Part shown: in pieces, positions 24,348-32,351 of the stretch | How the letters are laid out: each line of letters opens with the position of its first letter | Position numbering within the stretch: position 1 is the stretch's first letter | Source: an uncultured Clostridia bacterium | Lineage (GTDB): Bacteria > Bacillota > Clostridia > TANB77 > CAG-508 | NCBI GenBank assembly: GCA_934133175.1 | Contig: CAKPAX010000014.1 | Coordinates: 1 to 36,941 of the forward strand | Length of the DNA: 36,941 nt | Direction: 5' to 3' | Notes under the pieces: model-generated | Databases searched by the model: none | What the model was told of the DNA's origin: nothing | What the model saw: only the letters and a program-made list of their open reading frames with translations | Position numbers and translations under genes: made by a program

Positions 24348-26507
24348 TTATTCGTCATCTTTATTATCTATATGAAGAACTCTTTCTTTTATTTCTTGTG
24401 TTCTTCCTTTGTTCCAAAAATTACTTCCTATATATCCGCATGTTCTTCTTGCTACATTTAATGTATTATGATCTTTATTTCCACAATTTGGGCAATACCA
24501 TTCTAAATTATCATCTATTAGAATTTCTCCATCATATCCACATTTTTGACAATAATCTGATTTTGTGTTTAATTCTGCATACATTATATTATCATATATA
24601 AATTTTATAATTTGTATAACAACATCTAAATTATTTTGTAAATTTGGAGTTTCTACATAAGATATTGCTCCTCCTGGACTTAATGTTTGGAATTCACTTT
24701 CTAATTTCAATTTAGAAAATGCATCAATTTCTTCAAATACAGGTACATGATAAGAATTAGTTATATAATCTCTGTCTGTAATTCCTTCTATTACTCCAAA
24801 TCTATTTTTTAAGCATTTTGCAAATTTATATGTTGTTGATTCAATAGGAGTTCCATATACACTATAATCAATATTTTCTGTTTCTTTCCATTCATTACAT
24901 TTATCATTTAATTTTTGCATTACTTCTATTGCAAATTCTTTTCCTTCTCCATTATCTGTGTGACTATGATCTGTCATATATTTTACACATTCATATAATC
25001 CTGCATATCCAAGTGATATTGTAGAATATCCATTATGTAACAATTCATGTATGCTTGCTCCTTTTGGCAATCTTGCTAATGCTCCATGTTGCCACAATAT
25101 AGGAGCAACATCACTTGTTGCATTTGCTAGTCTTTCATGTCTTAATTGTAAAGCTCTATGACATAACTCTAATCTTTCATCATATATTTTCCAAAATAAC
25201 TTTTTATCTTTTCCTGATGATAATGCAACATCAACTAAATTTATTGTCACAACACCTTGGTTAAATCTTCCATAATATTTTGGTTTATTTGTTTTTGGAT
25301 CAACATATGGTGTTAAGAATGAACGACATCCCATACAAGGATAGCAATTTCCATTACCATTTTTATCAATTTTTAATTCTTTCATTTTCTTTTCTGATAT
25401 ATAATCAGGAACCATTCTTTTTGCAGTACATTTAGCTGCAAGTTGTGTAAGATACCAATATTTACTATCTTCATTTATATTATCTTCTTCTAATACATAT
25501 AACAATTTAGGAAATGCTGGAGTTATATACACTCCCTTTTCATTTTTAAATCCTAATATTCTTTGTGTTAAAAACTCCTCAATTATCATTGCAAGTTCAT
25601 CTTTGTATTCTTCTGTTTCACCCAAATACATACAAACAGATAAAAATGGGGCCTGTCCATTTGTATTTGTCATAGAGTTTACTTGATAATTAAATGTTTG
25701 TACACCATCCTCAACTTCTTTTTTAGTATCTTGCATAGCGTATTCTTTGCATAATTCGTCACTTAATTTTCTAGATTTATATTTTGCATAATATTTATCA
25801 TAGCTATATTTTACAAATGGTGCTAAATGCGAAAGCGATATTGTTGCTCCTCCATAACTTGAAGATGTAACTGCTAAAATTATTTGAGTAGCAATTGTAG
25901 CTGCTGTAATAAATCTATGAGGTTTTTCTATCATTACTCCATTTATTATAGTACCATTTTGTAGCATATCTTCTAAATTAATTAATTCACAATTATGAAG
26001 TGCATTTTGAGCAAAATAATCTGCATCATGGAAATGTATTATTCCTTCATCATGTGCTTTTACTATATCTTCTGGTAATAAAAACCTTCTTGTTATATCT
26101 GTACTTGTTATTCCAGCCAAATAATCTCTTTGTGTTGTTACAACAGTAGCATTTTTATTTGAGTTTTCGTTATTCCAATATTCACTTTCGCCATCTATTA
26201 ATTCTTTTATTGACTGGTCTGTTGTATTTGATTTTCTTACTAATTCTCTTGTATAACGATATGTTATATATTTTTTAGCTAATTGGTATTTTCCAAATGC
26301 CATTAGTTTTTCTTCTATTATATCTTGTATATCCTCAACTAATATTCTTTGTTTTCTTAGATCTTGAATATAAGCTATTATCTCTTTAATTTGTTCTTCT
26401 GTAGCTCTTTCTTTTCTAGAAACTTCATTGTTTGCTTTTTTTATTGCCACTTTTATTTTCTCTGGATCGTAATCTGTTATTGTTCCATCTCTTTTTACAA
26501 TTTTCAT
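24348..26507 (-). CDS. nrdD: Anaerobic (class III) ribonucleoside-triphosphate reductase
   Basis: Reduces NTPs to dNTPs without oxygen. Residues 1 to about 95 form an ATP-cone for allosteric control (MKIVKRDGTITDYDPEKI). The catalytic glycyl-radical barrel follows. The C-terminus has the zinc site C653, C656, C672, C675 and the radical loop RTCGYIG, with the radical glycine probably G694. The 719-residue length is normal. The gene has a promoter with an overlapping palindrome (26559-26578) and is followed by nrdG. It indicates anaerobic growth. Confidence 0.97.
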   Translation of the reverse strand: MKIVKRDGTITDYDPEKIKVAIKKANNEVSRKERATEEQIKEIIAYIQDLRKQRILVEDIQDIIEEKLMAFGKYQLAKKYITYRYTRELVRKSNTTDQSIKELIDGESEYWNNENSNKNATVVTTQRDYLAGITSTDITRRFLLPEDIVKAHDEGIIHFHDADYFAQNALHNCELINLEDMLQNGTIINGVMIEKPHRFITAATIATQIILAVTSSSYGGATISLSHLAPFVKYSYDKYYAKYKSRKLSDELCKEYAMQDTKKEVEDGVQTFNYQVNSMTNTNGQAPFLSVCMYLGETEEYKDELAMIIEEFLTQRILGFKNEKGVYITPAFPKLLYVLEEDNINEDSKYWYLTQLAAKCTAKRMVPDYISEKKMKELKIDKNGNGNCYPCMGCRSFLTPYVDPKTNKPKYYGRFNQGVVTINLVDVALSSGKDKKLFWKIYDERLELCHRALQLRHERLANATSDVAPILWQHGALARLPKGASIHELLHNGYSTISLGYAGLYECVKYMTDHSHTDNGEGKEFAIEVMQKLNDKCNEWKETENIDYSVYGTPIESTTYKFAKCLKNRFGVIEGITDRDYITNSYHVPVFEEIDAFSKLKLESEFQTLSPGGAISYVETPNLQNNLDVVIQIIKFIYDNIMYAELNTKSDYCQKCGYDGEILIDDNLEWYCPNCGNKDHNTLNVARRTCGYIGSNFWNKGRTQEIKERVLHIDNKDDE

Positions 26508-26539
26508 TTTATTGCCCCCTCTTTTTATGTATTTATTAT

Positions 26540-26578
26540 ATATTATTTTTTATCTTTTACTGTTGCAAAAGCAACAGT
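26540..26578 (-). promoter_or_regulatory. nrdD promoter with an 8-bp palindrome over the -35 box
   Basis: ACTGTTGC-4 nt-GCAACAGT is a perfect inverted repeat at 26559-26578. On the minus strand its second half contains TTGCAA, followed after 17 bases by TAATAT (26540-26545). A TATAAT lies a little further on. The overlap makes it a possible operator. It does not match the NrdR box as I know it. An intrinsic terminator on the plus strand is an alternative reading, because TTTTT follows there. Confidence 0.45.
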
Positions 26579-26657
26579 TTTTAAAAAAATTTTTTTTATT
26601 TGTTTTAAATCGCTTGTTTCTAAGAAAAAAAGTTTTATTACATTTTTGTTACAAAAA

Positions 26658-26687
26658 AATAGTATGCATTTTATTTTTGCATACTAT
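26658..26687 (-). terminator. Terminator after the secreted-protein gene
   Basis: AATAGTATGCA and TGCATACTATT pair perfectly (11 bp) around a 9-nt loop, followed by TTTTTT on the minus strand. It lies just past the stop of the 212-aa gene and separates it from nrdD. T-richness on both sides could make it bidirectional. Confidence 0.85.
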
Positions 26688-26693
26688 TTTTAT

Positions 26694-27332
26694 TTAATCA
26701 TTCCAAATTACTGGACGGAAAGTAACACTACTATCTGCATTTCCAGCACCGCCTGAATCCCAATTTCCAAAGATTGCTCTTCTTATTACTATAGTATTAG
26801 GAGTATACGAAGTAGCTCCAAACCAATTTTTTACTTCTGCTATTGCTTTTCCTTTTGTATTATCAATAGAAGTTATATCATCTATGGACTCAACATATTT
26901 TGAATCTTTATTATTTGTTAAATTTCCTATATATACATTTGATCTATTTTGATAAATAGAAGATGTTTGTGTAAAATAATTTCCAAAATTTATAACACCT
27001 GACGCATTTCCTGTTGTTGTATTATATGCACCTCCATCAATTAATGTTCTACTACCATAATCATTCCCATCAATTTTTCCATATGCACTTGCTGCTAAAT
27101 AAGAAACTGTTGCCCAATCTGAATTTAAAGTTAAATGTGGATCTAATGTATTTTTACCAAGTGTAGTATCTGAATTTCTTAAATCATAACATTGTTGGTA
27201 AGATTCTGAAACAGTTATATTTGTCCATGCACTTGTTCCAGGTTTTATTTCCATAGCAGCATTAGATTTTATAGTTAATAATAAAATCGTTAAAATCATT
27301 ATTATATTTATATATTTAATTTTTTCTTTCAT
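26694..27332 (-). CDS. Secreted protein of unknown function
   Basis: 212 residues. The N-terminus MKEKIKYINIIMILTILLLT is a signal peptide, with likely cleavage after SNA (near residue 25). The mature part is polar, rich in N, S, T, G and Y, with one motif SDWATVSYLAASAYG and the ending VTFRPVIWND. I recall similar endings in clostridial surface proteins that carry a pilin-like N-terminus. It lies 17 bp after the pilin-like gene with a GGAGG site between them, so the two form an operon. Confidence 0.7.
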   Translation of the reverse strand: MKEKIKYINIIMILTILLLTIKSNAAMEIKPGTSAWTNITVSESYQQCYDLRNSDTTLGKNTLDPHLTLNSDWATVSYLAASAYGKIDGNDYGSRTLIDGGAYNTTTGNASGVINFGNYFTQTSSIYQNRSNVYIGNLTNNKDSKYVESIDDITSIDNTKGKAIAEVKNWFGATSYTPNTIVIRRAIFGNWDSGGAGNADSSVTFRPVIWND

Positions 27333-27349
27333 AATTAATCCTCCTTAAA

Positions 27350-29734
27350 TTATTTTGCATTACTTGGCTCATATTTACTCATCCACATTCCCTTTAATTT
27401 TTTACCATCAACATTAAAGCCTTCATGTACTGTATAGCCTTCTGGTAATCCATATGGATATTGAGTTTTGTCCAATGGTTCATCATTTTGATCTACATAT
27501 ATAATATCTGTTGACTTATAATTTGTTAAATTATTTATTTTATAAGCATATCTAGGTATCCATACCCACCATGCCTCTTTTCCATTTGCATTTGTCTTTA
27601 TATTAGCCCATATTTTATGTTCATAGTCATACCACTTATTGTCACTATTTATTGTATTTAAATCTGCATCTGCCAATTTTATTTCATCTGTAAATGTATT
27701 TGAAGTGCTATCAAATAATTCTATATATGTATTTTCTTTATCAAATCCTGTCATTTCTGGTCCTTCTACTCCAACTGATGATGTTGTTTGTGTAGAATAG
27801 CTTGGCTCATATTTGCTCATCCACATTCCTTTTAATTTTTTATCACCAACATCAAACCCTGGATGTATAATATAACCTTCTGGTAATCCGTTTGGATATG
27901 AAATTTTATCTATTGGTTCATCATTCGTATTAACAAATATAACATCTGTAGTTTTATAATTTGTTAAATTATTTACTCTATATGCATATCTAGGCACCCA
28001 TACCCACCATGCTTCTTTGCCATTTGCTGTTGTCTTAATATTAGCCCAAACTTTACTTGAATAATCATACCATTTTTCATCATTATTTATTGTACTTAAA
28101 TCTGCATCTGCTAATTTTATTTCATTTGTAAATGTATTTGAAGTACTATCAAATAATTCTATATATGTATTTTCTTTATCAAATCCTGTCATATCTGGTT
28201 CTAATACTCCATCAGAAATAATTTGTGTTTTATAGTTTGGTTCATATTTACTCATCCATATTCCACTTAATTTTTTATTATCTACATTAAATGCAGAATG
28301 TACTACATAACCTTCTGGCAATCCATTTGGATATGCTGTTTTATTTATTGGTTCATCATTTGTATCTACATATATAATATCTGCTGACTTATAATTAGTT
28401 AAACTATTTATTTTATACGCATATCTAGGTATCCATACCCACCAAGCTTCTAATCCATTAGCATTTGTTTTAATATTTGCCCATACTTTTTGTTCATAAT
28501 CATACCATTTTTTATCAGTATTTACTGTATTTAAATCTGCATCTGCTAATTTTATTTCATCTGTAAATGTGTTTGTTTCAACATCAAATAATTCTATATA
28601 TGTATTATCTTTATCAAATCCATTCATATCTGGTGATAATACACCTTCAAAAGTAACTTGCATTCTATAACTTGGTTCATATTTACTTATCCATATTCCT
28701 TTAAGTTCATGACCATCTACCGTAAATCCTGGTTGAACTGTATAATCTGCTGGTAATACTCCATCTGGGCATTTTGTTTTATTTAATGGTTTATTATTTA
28801 CATCAACATAAATTATATCTATAGCTGGATTTGCACTAGAACCATTTATTTTATATGCATACCTTGGTATCCATACCCACCAAGATTCTAAATTGTTTGC
28901 ATTTGTTTTAGCATTTGCCCACACCTTATTACCATAATCATGTAATTTATATGTTTTACCTTCTTTTTCTACTTGATAATTTTCTTTATTATCTATATAT
29001 TCTTTCGCATTTATTTCTACTTGTTCACTAAAATCATCTGAATAATAAATTAAACTTGTATTTTTCGCATTAAATCCTTTCATATTTGGAGCATAATATG
29101 TTTCATCTCCAACTGTAATCAAATTTGATTCACTATCTATTATTTGATTCTTTTCCTGTTCTACATCACCACTACTATTTCCACCTTTTTGCATCTGTGC
29201 AACTTCATAACAATGATATGCTTTACCTCCTATTGTTGTTTTTGGTATTTTAAATACAATATCAGATTTTTTGTCATATACATAAGTATTTTCTTTATTG
29301 TTTCCAATATTTTTTTCTAATATATATGCACCTTTTATTATTCCATCTGTAAGCAAAGCTTTATAATCATCTTCTTTGTAATCTGATGGCTCTTTATCTG
29401 ATGGATATCCATTTCTGGCATATAACATCTGTTGCATAAATGTTTCTGGCACTTTAATATTATTTGTATTTAATTCTTCTTTAAATAACTCTTCTTTTGT
29501 TTCTCCTGTTGCTACCATTAATGCATGTTCATTTTGCTTTAGTCTTACATTTTCTTTAACCTTTTTCATTTCTGTAACATATGCAGATAATTGAGCTCTT
29601 GTTATTAATCCATTATCTCCAAATAAAGCATTAATTGCAACTCCTGCTAGAATTAAAAGAACTATAATAGTAATTACTAATGCGATTAGAGTAATACCAT
29701 TTTGCAATTTTTTTTGCCTTCTTTGTATTCTCAC
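27350..29734 (-). CDS. Pilin-like surface protein with four tandem repeats
   Basis: 794 residues. The N-terminus NGITLIALVITIIVLLILAGV resembles a type IV prepilin-like segment: a basic leader, glycine before the cleavage site, then one long hydrophobic helix. The glutamate normally at mature position 5 is replaced by alanine. Residues 216-792 hold four repeats of about 146 residues, each with the core WWVWIPRYAY (starting at 285, 431, 576, 722) and ending in W[MI]SKYEP. A GTG at 29734 behind GGGG, 13 nt away, is assumed; a TTG nine codons later, after AGAAGG, is a rival start. Probably exported and exposed; ligand unknown. Confidence 0.75.
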   Translation of the reverse strand: MRIQRRQKKLQNGITLIALVITIIVLLILAGVAINALFGDNGLITRAQLSAYVTEMKKVKENVRLKQNEHALMVATGETKEELFKEELNTNNIKVPETFMQQMLYARNGYPSDKEPSDYKEDDYKALLTDGIIKGAYILEKNIGNNKENTYVYDKKSDIVFKIPKTTIGGKAYHCYEVAQMQKGGNSSGDVEQEKNQIIDSESNLITVGDETYYAPNMKGFNAKNTSLIYYSDDFSEQVEINAKEYIDNKENYQVEKEGKTYKLHDYGNKVWANAKTNANNLESWWVWIPRYAYKINGSSANPAIDIIYVDVNNKPLNKTKCPDGVLPADYTVQPGFTVDGHELKGIWISKYEPSYRMQVTFEGVLSPDMNGFDKDNTYIELFDVETNTFTDEIKLADADLNTVNTDKKWYDYEQKVWANIKTNANGLEAWWVWIPRYAYKINSLTNYKSADIIYVDTNDEPINKTAYPNGLPEGYVVHSAFNVDNKKLSGIWMSKYEPNYKTQIISDGVLEPDMTGFDKENTYIELFDSTSNTFTNEIKLADADLSTINNDEKWYDYSSKVWANIKTTANGKEAWWVWVPRYAYRVNNLTNYKTTDVIFVNTNDEPIDKISYPNGLPEGYIIHPGFDVGDKKLKGMWMSKYEPSYSTQTTSSVGVEGPEMTGFDKENTYIELFDSTSNTFTDEIKLADADLNTINSDNKWYDYEHKIWANIKTNANGKEAWWVWIPRYAYKINNLTNYKSTDIIYVDQNDEPLDKTQYPYGLPEGYTVHEGFNVDGKKLKGMWMSKYEPSNAK
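27359..29091 (-). repeat. Four tandem coding repeats of about 438 bp
   Basis: The units correspond to protein residues 216-356, 370-500, 514-644 and 660-792. The spacing of the shared core is 146, 145 and 146 residues. Units 3 and 4 are the most alike (both have NTYIELFDSTSNTFT), while the first is the most divergent, suggesting stepwise duplication toward the 3' end. Confidence 0.85.
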
Positions 29735-29842
29735 TTTTCTTTTTCATCCCCTTTGGTATATTTTATATTTTCAATTTTACAATACCATTTTTTCTTTGTC
29801 TAGTATTTTATTAATTTATTTCGTAGAATAAATTTATTAAAA

Positions 29843-29874
29843 AAGAAATCAATCATTATACTGATTGATTTCTT
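29843..29874 (-). terminator. Terminator after tRNA-Met
   Basis: A perfect 13-bp stem AAGAAATCAATCA/TGATTGATTTCTT with a 6-nt loop, followed by a T-run on the minus strand. It lies 25 bp past the tRNA CCA end; a smaller CTGTA/TACAG hairpin lies between them. Confidence 0.9.
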
Positions 29875-29899
29875 ACTCTGTATTTTTTACAGATTTATA

Positions 29900-29976
29900 T
29901 GGTAGCGAAGGGGAGATTCGAACTCTCGACCTGCCGGGTATGAACCGGATGCTCTAGCCAACTGAGCTACTTCGCC
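29900..29976 (-). tRNA. tRNA-Met (CAU), elongator type
   Basis: 77 nt with an encoded CCA end. Acceptor GGCGAAG pairs with CTTCGCT (G1-U72), D-arm GCTC/GAGC with AGTTGGCTA, anticodon loop TTCATAC, T-loop TTCGAAT. The G1-U72 pair and the absence of three G-C pairs next to the anticodon loop argue for elongator rather than initiator. The loop TTCATAC differs from CTCATAA of the lysidine tRNA-Ile. Two stem mismatches are visible: U27-C43 and A50-C64. Confidence 0.95.
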
Positions 29977-29994
29977 ATATTTTGAACAATATTT

Positions 29995-30023
29995 ATTATA
30001 ATAGTAGTTTTGACATTTGTCAA
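29995..30023 (-). promoter_or_regulatory. Promoter of tRNA-Met
   Basis: Minus strand: TTGACA, 17 bases, TATAAT, an exact consensus promoter about 19 bp before the tRNA. Its -35 box lies just downstream of the terminator of the preceding gene. Confidence 0.85.
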
Positions 30024-30028
30024 GCAAA

Positions 30029-30057
30029 ACATACAAGAAATTAAATTTCTTGTATGT
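30029..30057 (-). terminator. Terminator after the 100-aa gene
   Basis: A perfect 13-bp inverted repeat ACATACAAGAAAT/ATTTCTTGTATGT with a 3-nt loop, 3 bp past the stop codon, followed by TTTTG on the minus strand. Confidence 0.8.
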
Positions 30058-30060
30058 TTT

Positions 30061-30363
30061 TTATCTTTCTCTTTCATCTTCAACTATTTTTTCTATATTT
30101 TGAGATTTATTTTCTACTATTTTTACATTTTCTTTAACTTGTGCAATTTTTCTATTTCTTGGCTTTGATTGAATTGTTGAAACTTTTACTTCCATTTTTT
30201 CAACTTCTTTTAGTGCCTTTTTTAATTCAGCTTTTTCTTTATCTGTTAATAATTTTTCATCTTTTAAAGCTTCATCCATTTCTGGTATTTCTTGACTTTC
30301 TGATTCACTCCAAAAAGCTTTAAACAATTCACCAAAATGCAATCTTTCTCTTTCTTTTACCAT
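30061..30363 (-). CDS. Hypothetical small charged protein
   Basis: 100 residues, rich in K and E. The N-terminal piece LHFGELFKAFWSESESQEIPEM is followed by helical, probably coiled-coil sequence (LTDKEKAELKKALKEVEKME) and a basic middle, SKPRNRKIAQVKENVK. No membrane segment. The ATG at 30363 has no close ribosome site, but GAGAGGTG lies about 30 nt upstream with a stem-loop between (30371-30391). No family recognised. Confidence 0.6.
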   Translation of the reverse strand: MVKERERLHFGELFKAFWSESESQEIPEMDEALKDEKLLTDKEKAELKKALKEVEKMEVKVSTIQSKPRNRKIAQVKENVKIVENKSQNIEKIVEDERER

Positions 30364-30370
30364 ATATAAT

Positions 30371-30391
30371 CTTAAGGATTTTTTCCCTAAG
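30371..30391 (-). promoter_or_regulatory. Stem-loop between ribosome site and start codon
   Basis: On the transcript CTTAGGGA pairs with TCCTTAAG (8 pairs, one G-U) around five A. It lies between GAGAGGTG (30395-30402) and the ATG at 30363. With the hairpin folded, 3 + 7 unpaired bases remain, a normal spacing, whereas the linear spacing is about 31 nt. Confidence 0.5.
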
Positions 30392-30453
30392 TTTCACCTC
30401 TCTTTTTTATCTATATTATATATATTAACATAAAAATAAAAAAAAATCAATAG

Positions 30454-31149
30454 TTATGCCGTTAAAAGTTCATATAACAAGCCTGCACACCTTTTAGATG
30501 CTAATTTTAAAAATTCTTCAAATGTAATTTCGTTATTTCCATTAGGAGTATCAGAAATACTTCTAATAACAATAAATGGAATTTTATCTAAATAACATAC
30601 TTGTGCTATTGCAGCACCTTCCATTTCTATAGCATCTGCATTAAATTTATAATTTATTTTTTCTTTCATTTTCACATCTGTACAAAATATATCTCCTGAT
30701 GCAATTGTACCAACCTTAATATTATATTCTTTTTTCTCATTATTATTAATAATTTTTTCAAATTTTCGTATTAATTCGTTATCGCTATTTATATTTTCTC
30801 CTATATTACTTATATATCCTTTTTTATGCCCAAATGCAGTAATATCAAAATCATGTTGAACAAGTTTTTTTCCAATTACTATATCTCCTATTTTTAAATC
30901 ATTATTTGCAGAACCTGCAGAACCAACATTTACTATATATTCAATATCGTAATTATCTATTAAAATTTGTGTACATCTTGACGCATTAACTTTTCCAACT
31001 CCAGCTTGAACTAAAACACATTCTCTATTTTTTATTCTTCCTTCTATAAATTGCAATTCGTATATATTTTTTTCTTTTATTTCTATCATTAGATTTTTTA
31101 TTTCTTGCATTTCTTCCTGCATAGCTGCTATTATCCCTATTTTTTTCAT
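30454..31149 (-). CDS. mtnN: 5'-methylthioadenosine / S-adenosylhomocysteine nucleosidase
   Basis: Cleaves adenine from MTA and SAH in methionine salvage and in the activated-methyl cycle. Key residues are present: E12 (AAMQEEM), E177 in AIEMEGAAIAQV and D200 in RSISDTPNG, plus NVGSAGS and QHDFDITAFGH. 231 residues. I start at the ATG at 31149, behind AAAGGTG; a GTG three codons upstream would overlap that site. It follows the rplL terminator and is a separate unit. Confidence 0.95.
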   Translation of the reverse strand: MKKIGIIAAMQEEMQEIKNLMIEIKEKNIYELQFIEGRIKNRECVLVQAGVGKVNASRCTQILIDNYDIEYIVNVGSAGSANNDLKIGDIVIGKKLVQHDFDITAFGHKKGYISNIGENINSDNELIRKFEKIINNNEKKEYNIKVGTIASGDIFCTDVKMKEKINYKFNADAIEMEGAAIAQVCYLDKIPFIVIRSISDTPNGNNEITFEEFLKLASKRCAGLLYELLTA

Positions 31150-31180
31150 ACTTATCACCTTTTACTATTATATAAAAAAA

Positions 31181-31208
31181 AGAGTATTAGGTCAATCCCT
31201 AACACTCT
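31181..31208 (-). terminator. Terminator after rplL
   Basis: AGAGTGTTAGG pairs with CCTAATACTCT (11 pairs, one G-U) around a 6-nt loop, followed by eight T on the minus strand. It ends the rpmG-to-rplL unit, where rpoB would follow in many Firmicutes. Confidence 0.92.
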
Positions 31209-31223
31209 GGTTAATAGTTCAAA

Positions 31224-31586
31224 TTATTTTAATTCAACTACAGCTCCAACTTCTGCAAGTTTAGCTTTTAATTCTTCAGCTTCTTCTTTAGCTACACCTT
31301 CTTTTAATGTTTTAGGTGCTCCGTCAACTAAATCTTTAGCATCTTTTAATCCTAAACCTAATGCATTTTTAACAGCTGTAATAACTTTTATTTTTTGATC
31401 TCCAGCTGATACTAATACAACATCAAAAGCTGTTTTTTCTTCAGCTGCTGCTGCTCCAGCTCCTGCTGCAGGTGCAGCTGCTGCTACTGCAGATACTCCA
31501 AATTCTTCTTCTATAGCTTTTACTAAATCAGCTAATTCAACTACTGTCATTTTTTTGATTTCTTCAATCATTTCTTCTTTACTCAT
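31224..31586 (-). CDS. rplL: 50S ribosomal protein L7/L12
   Basis: Flexible stalk protein that recruits translation factors. The N-terminal dimerisation part MSKEEMIEEIKKMTVVELADLVKAIEEEFGV is followed by an alanine-glycine hinge, and the C-terminal domain contains KIKVITAVKNALGLGLKDAKDLVDGAPK. 120 residues. GGAGG precedes the ATG. It follows rplJ, as usual. Confidence 0.98.
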   Translation of the reverse strand: MSKEEMIEEIKKMTVVELADLVKAIEEEFGVSAVAAAAPAAGAGAAAAEEKTAFDVVLVSAGDQKIKVITAVKNALGLGLKDAKDLVDGAPKTLKEGVAKEEAEELKAKLAEVGAVVELK

Positions 31587-31705
31587 TTTAATCCTCCTAT
31601 AAATTTATTAATTTTTTAAGCGTTAAGCTTTATACTAAATTTTAACGATATAAGTTCGTTACTCTAATTATTTTTTTATTTATTTTCTTAAGATATTATA
31701 TAATC

Positions 31706-32206
31706 TTAAGCATTTTCTTTTTGTACTTTAACTTGATCTAATGCAACTGCAAGTTTTGAAATATTTCCAAGTAAAGCACCAGCAAGCATTGATAATAATG
31801 TTTCTCTTGATGGTAATTTTGCTAAAGTAATCAATTCTTCTGTTGTCATTACTTTACCGTCAATTACTCCACCTTTGATTTTATAATAATCATTATCTTT
31901 ACTAAAATTGTAAATTGTTTTTAATGGTTCTAAATAATCTTCTGTTGTCATTATTACTGCTGATGGTCCAACTAATTGATCTTCTAAACCTTCAATTTTA
32001 GCTTCTTCTAATGCTCTTTTTGTTATATTATTTTTTATAACTTTATATTCAGCATTACATTTTCTTAAATCAGCTCTTAAAGATGTAACATCTCCAACAT
32101 TTATTCCTCTGTAATCTGTTAAAAGTATTAATTTAGCTTCTTTCATTTTATCAGCTAATTTTGATACTTCTTCTTTCTTTTGGTTGATTATTGTTTCACT
32201 TGCCAA
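31706..32206 (-). CDS. rplJ: 50S ribosomal protein L10
   Basis: Base of the L7/L12 stalk. Typical parts are EVSKLADKMKEAKLILLTDYRGINV, NAEYKVIKNNITKRAL and LPSRETLLSMLAGAL; 166 residues. The start is taken as TTG (32204-32206), 8 bases from GGAGG. A GTG three codons upstream lies within the GGAGGTG site itself. The L10 leader precedes it. After the stop, a CTTAAGA/TCTTAAG hairpin lies in the 119-bp gap to rplL. Confidence 0.96.
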   Translation of the reverse strand: MASETIINQKKEEVSKLADKMKEAKLILLTDYRGINVGDVTSLRADLRKCNAEYKVIKNNITKRALEEAKIEGLEDQLVGPSAVIMTTEDYLEPLKTIYNFSKDNDYYKIKGGVIDGKVMTTEELITLAKLPSRETLLSMLAGALLGNISKLAVALDQVKVQKENA

Positions 32207-32249
32207 TTTATTCACCTCCTGATTTTGTATATATATTATTTAATAATAA

Positions 32250-32345
32250 ATAACACTCTTTATATGCCTCCAAGGCACATAAAGAGTGTTTAAATCTCTA
32301 ATATATACCTCGGTAGGACTTATTTTTGCCTACTGTCTTTGGCTA
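32250..32345 (-). promoter_or_regulatory. L10 leader RNA with attenuator hairpin
   Basis: In the transcript GCCAAAGACAGTAGGC (32328-32343) is followed by CCTACCGAGGT (32307-32317), the conserved core of the r-protein L10 leader. Then comes a strong hairpin (32252-32290) with arms AACACTCTTTAT and ATAAAGAGTGTT, extended by TGCC/GGCA. L10 (with L12) binding to this leader represses rplJ-rplL in known systems. The T-run after the hairpin is weak. Confidence 0.8.
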
Positions 32346-32351
32346 ATATTT

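Noticed and set aside
26364..26756. 130-codon plus-strand ORF across the nrdD 5' end
   Set aside because: F/Y/I-rich shadow that runs through the nrdD promoter, a hairpin and a terminator.
27359..29091. Repeats considered as a CRISPR array
   Set aside because: Units of about 438 bp are continuous coding sequence, with no short repeat-spacer pattern. No CRISPR array was seen in the window.
30364..30396. Upstream reading frame from the GTG inside GAGAGGTG before the 100-aa gene
   Set aside because: Out of frame with the gene, 22 codons or so, and its start is part of the ribosome site.
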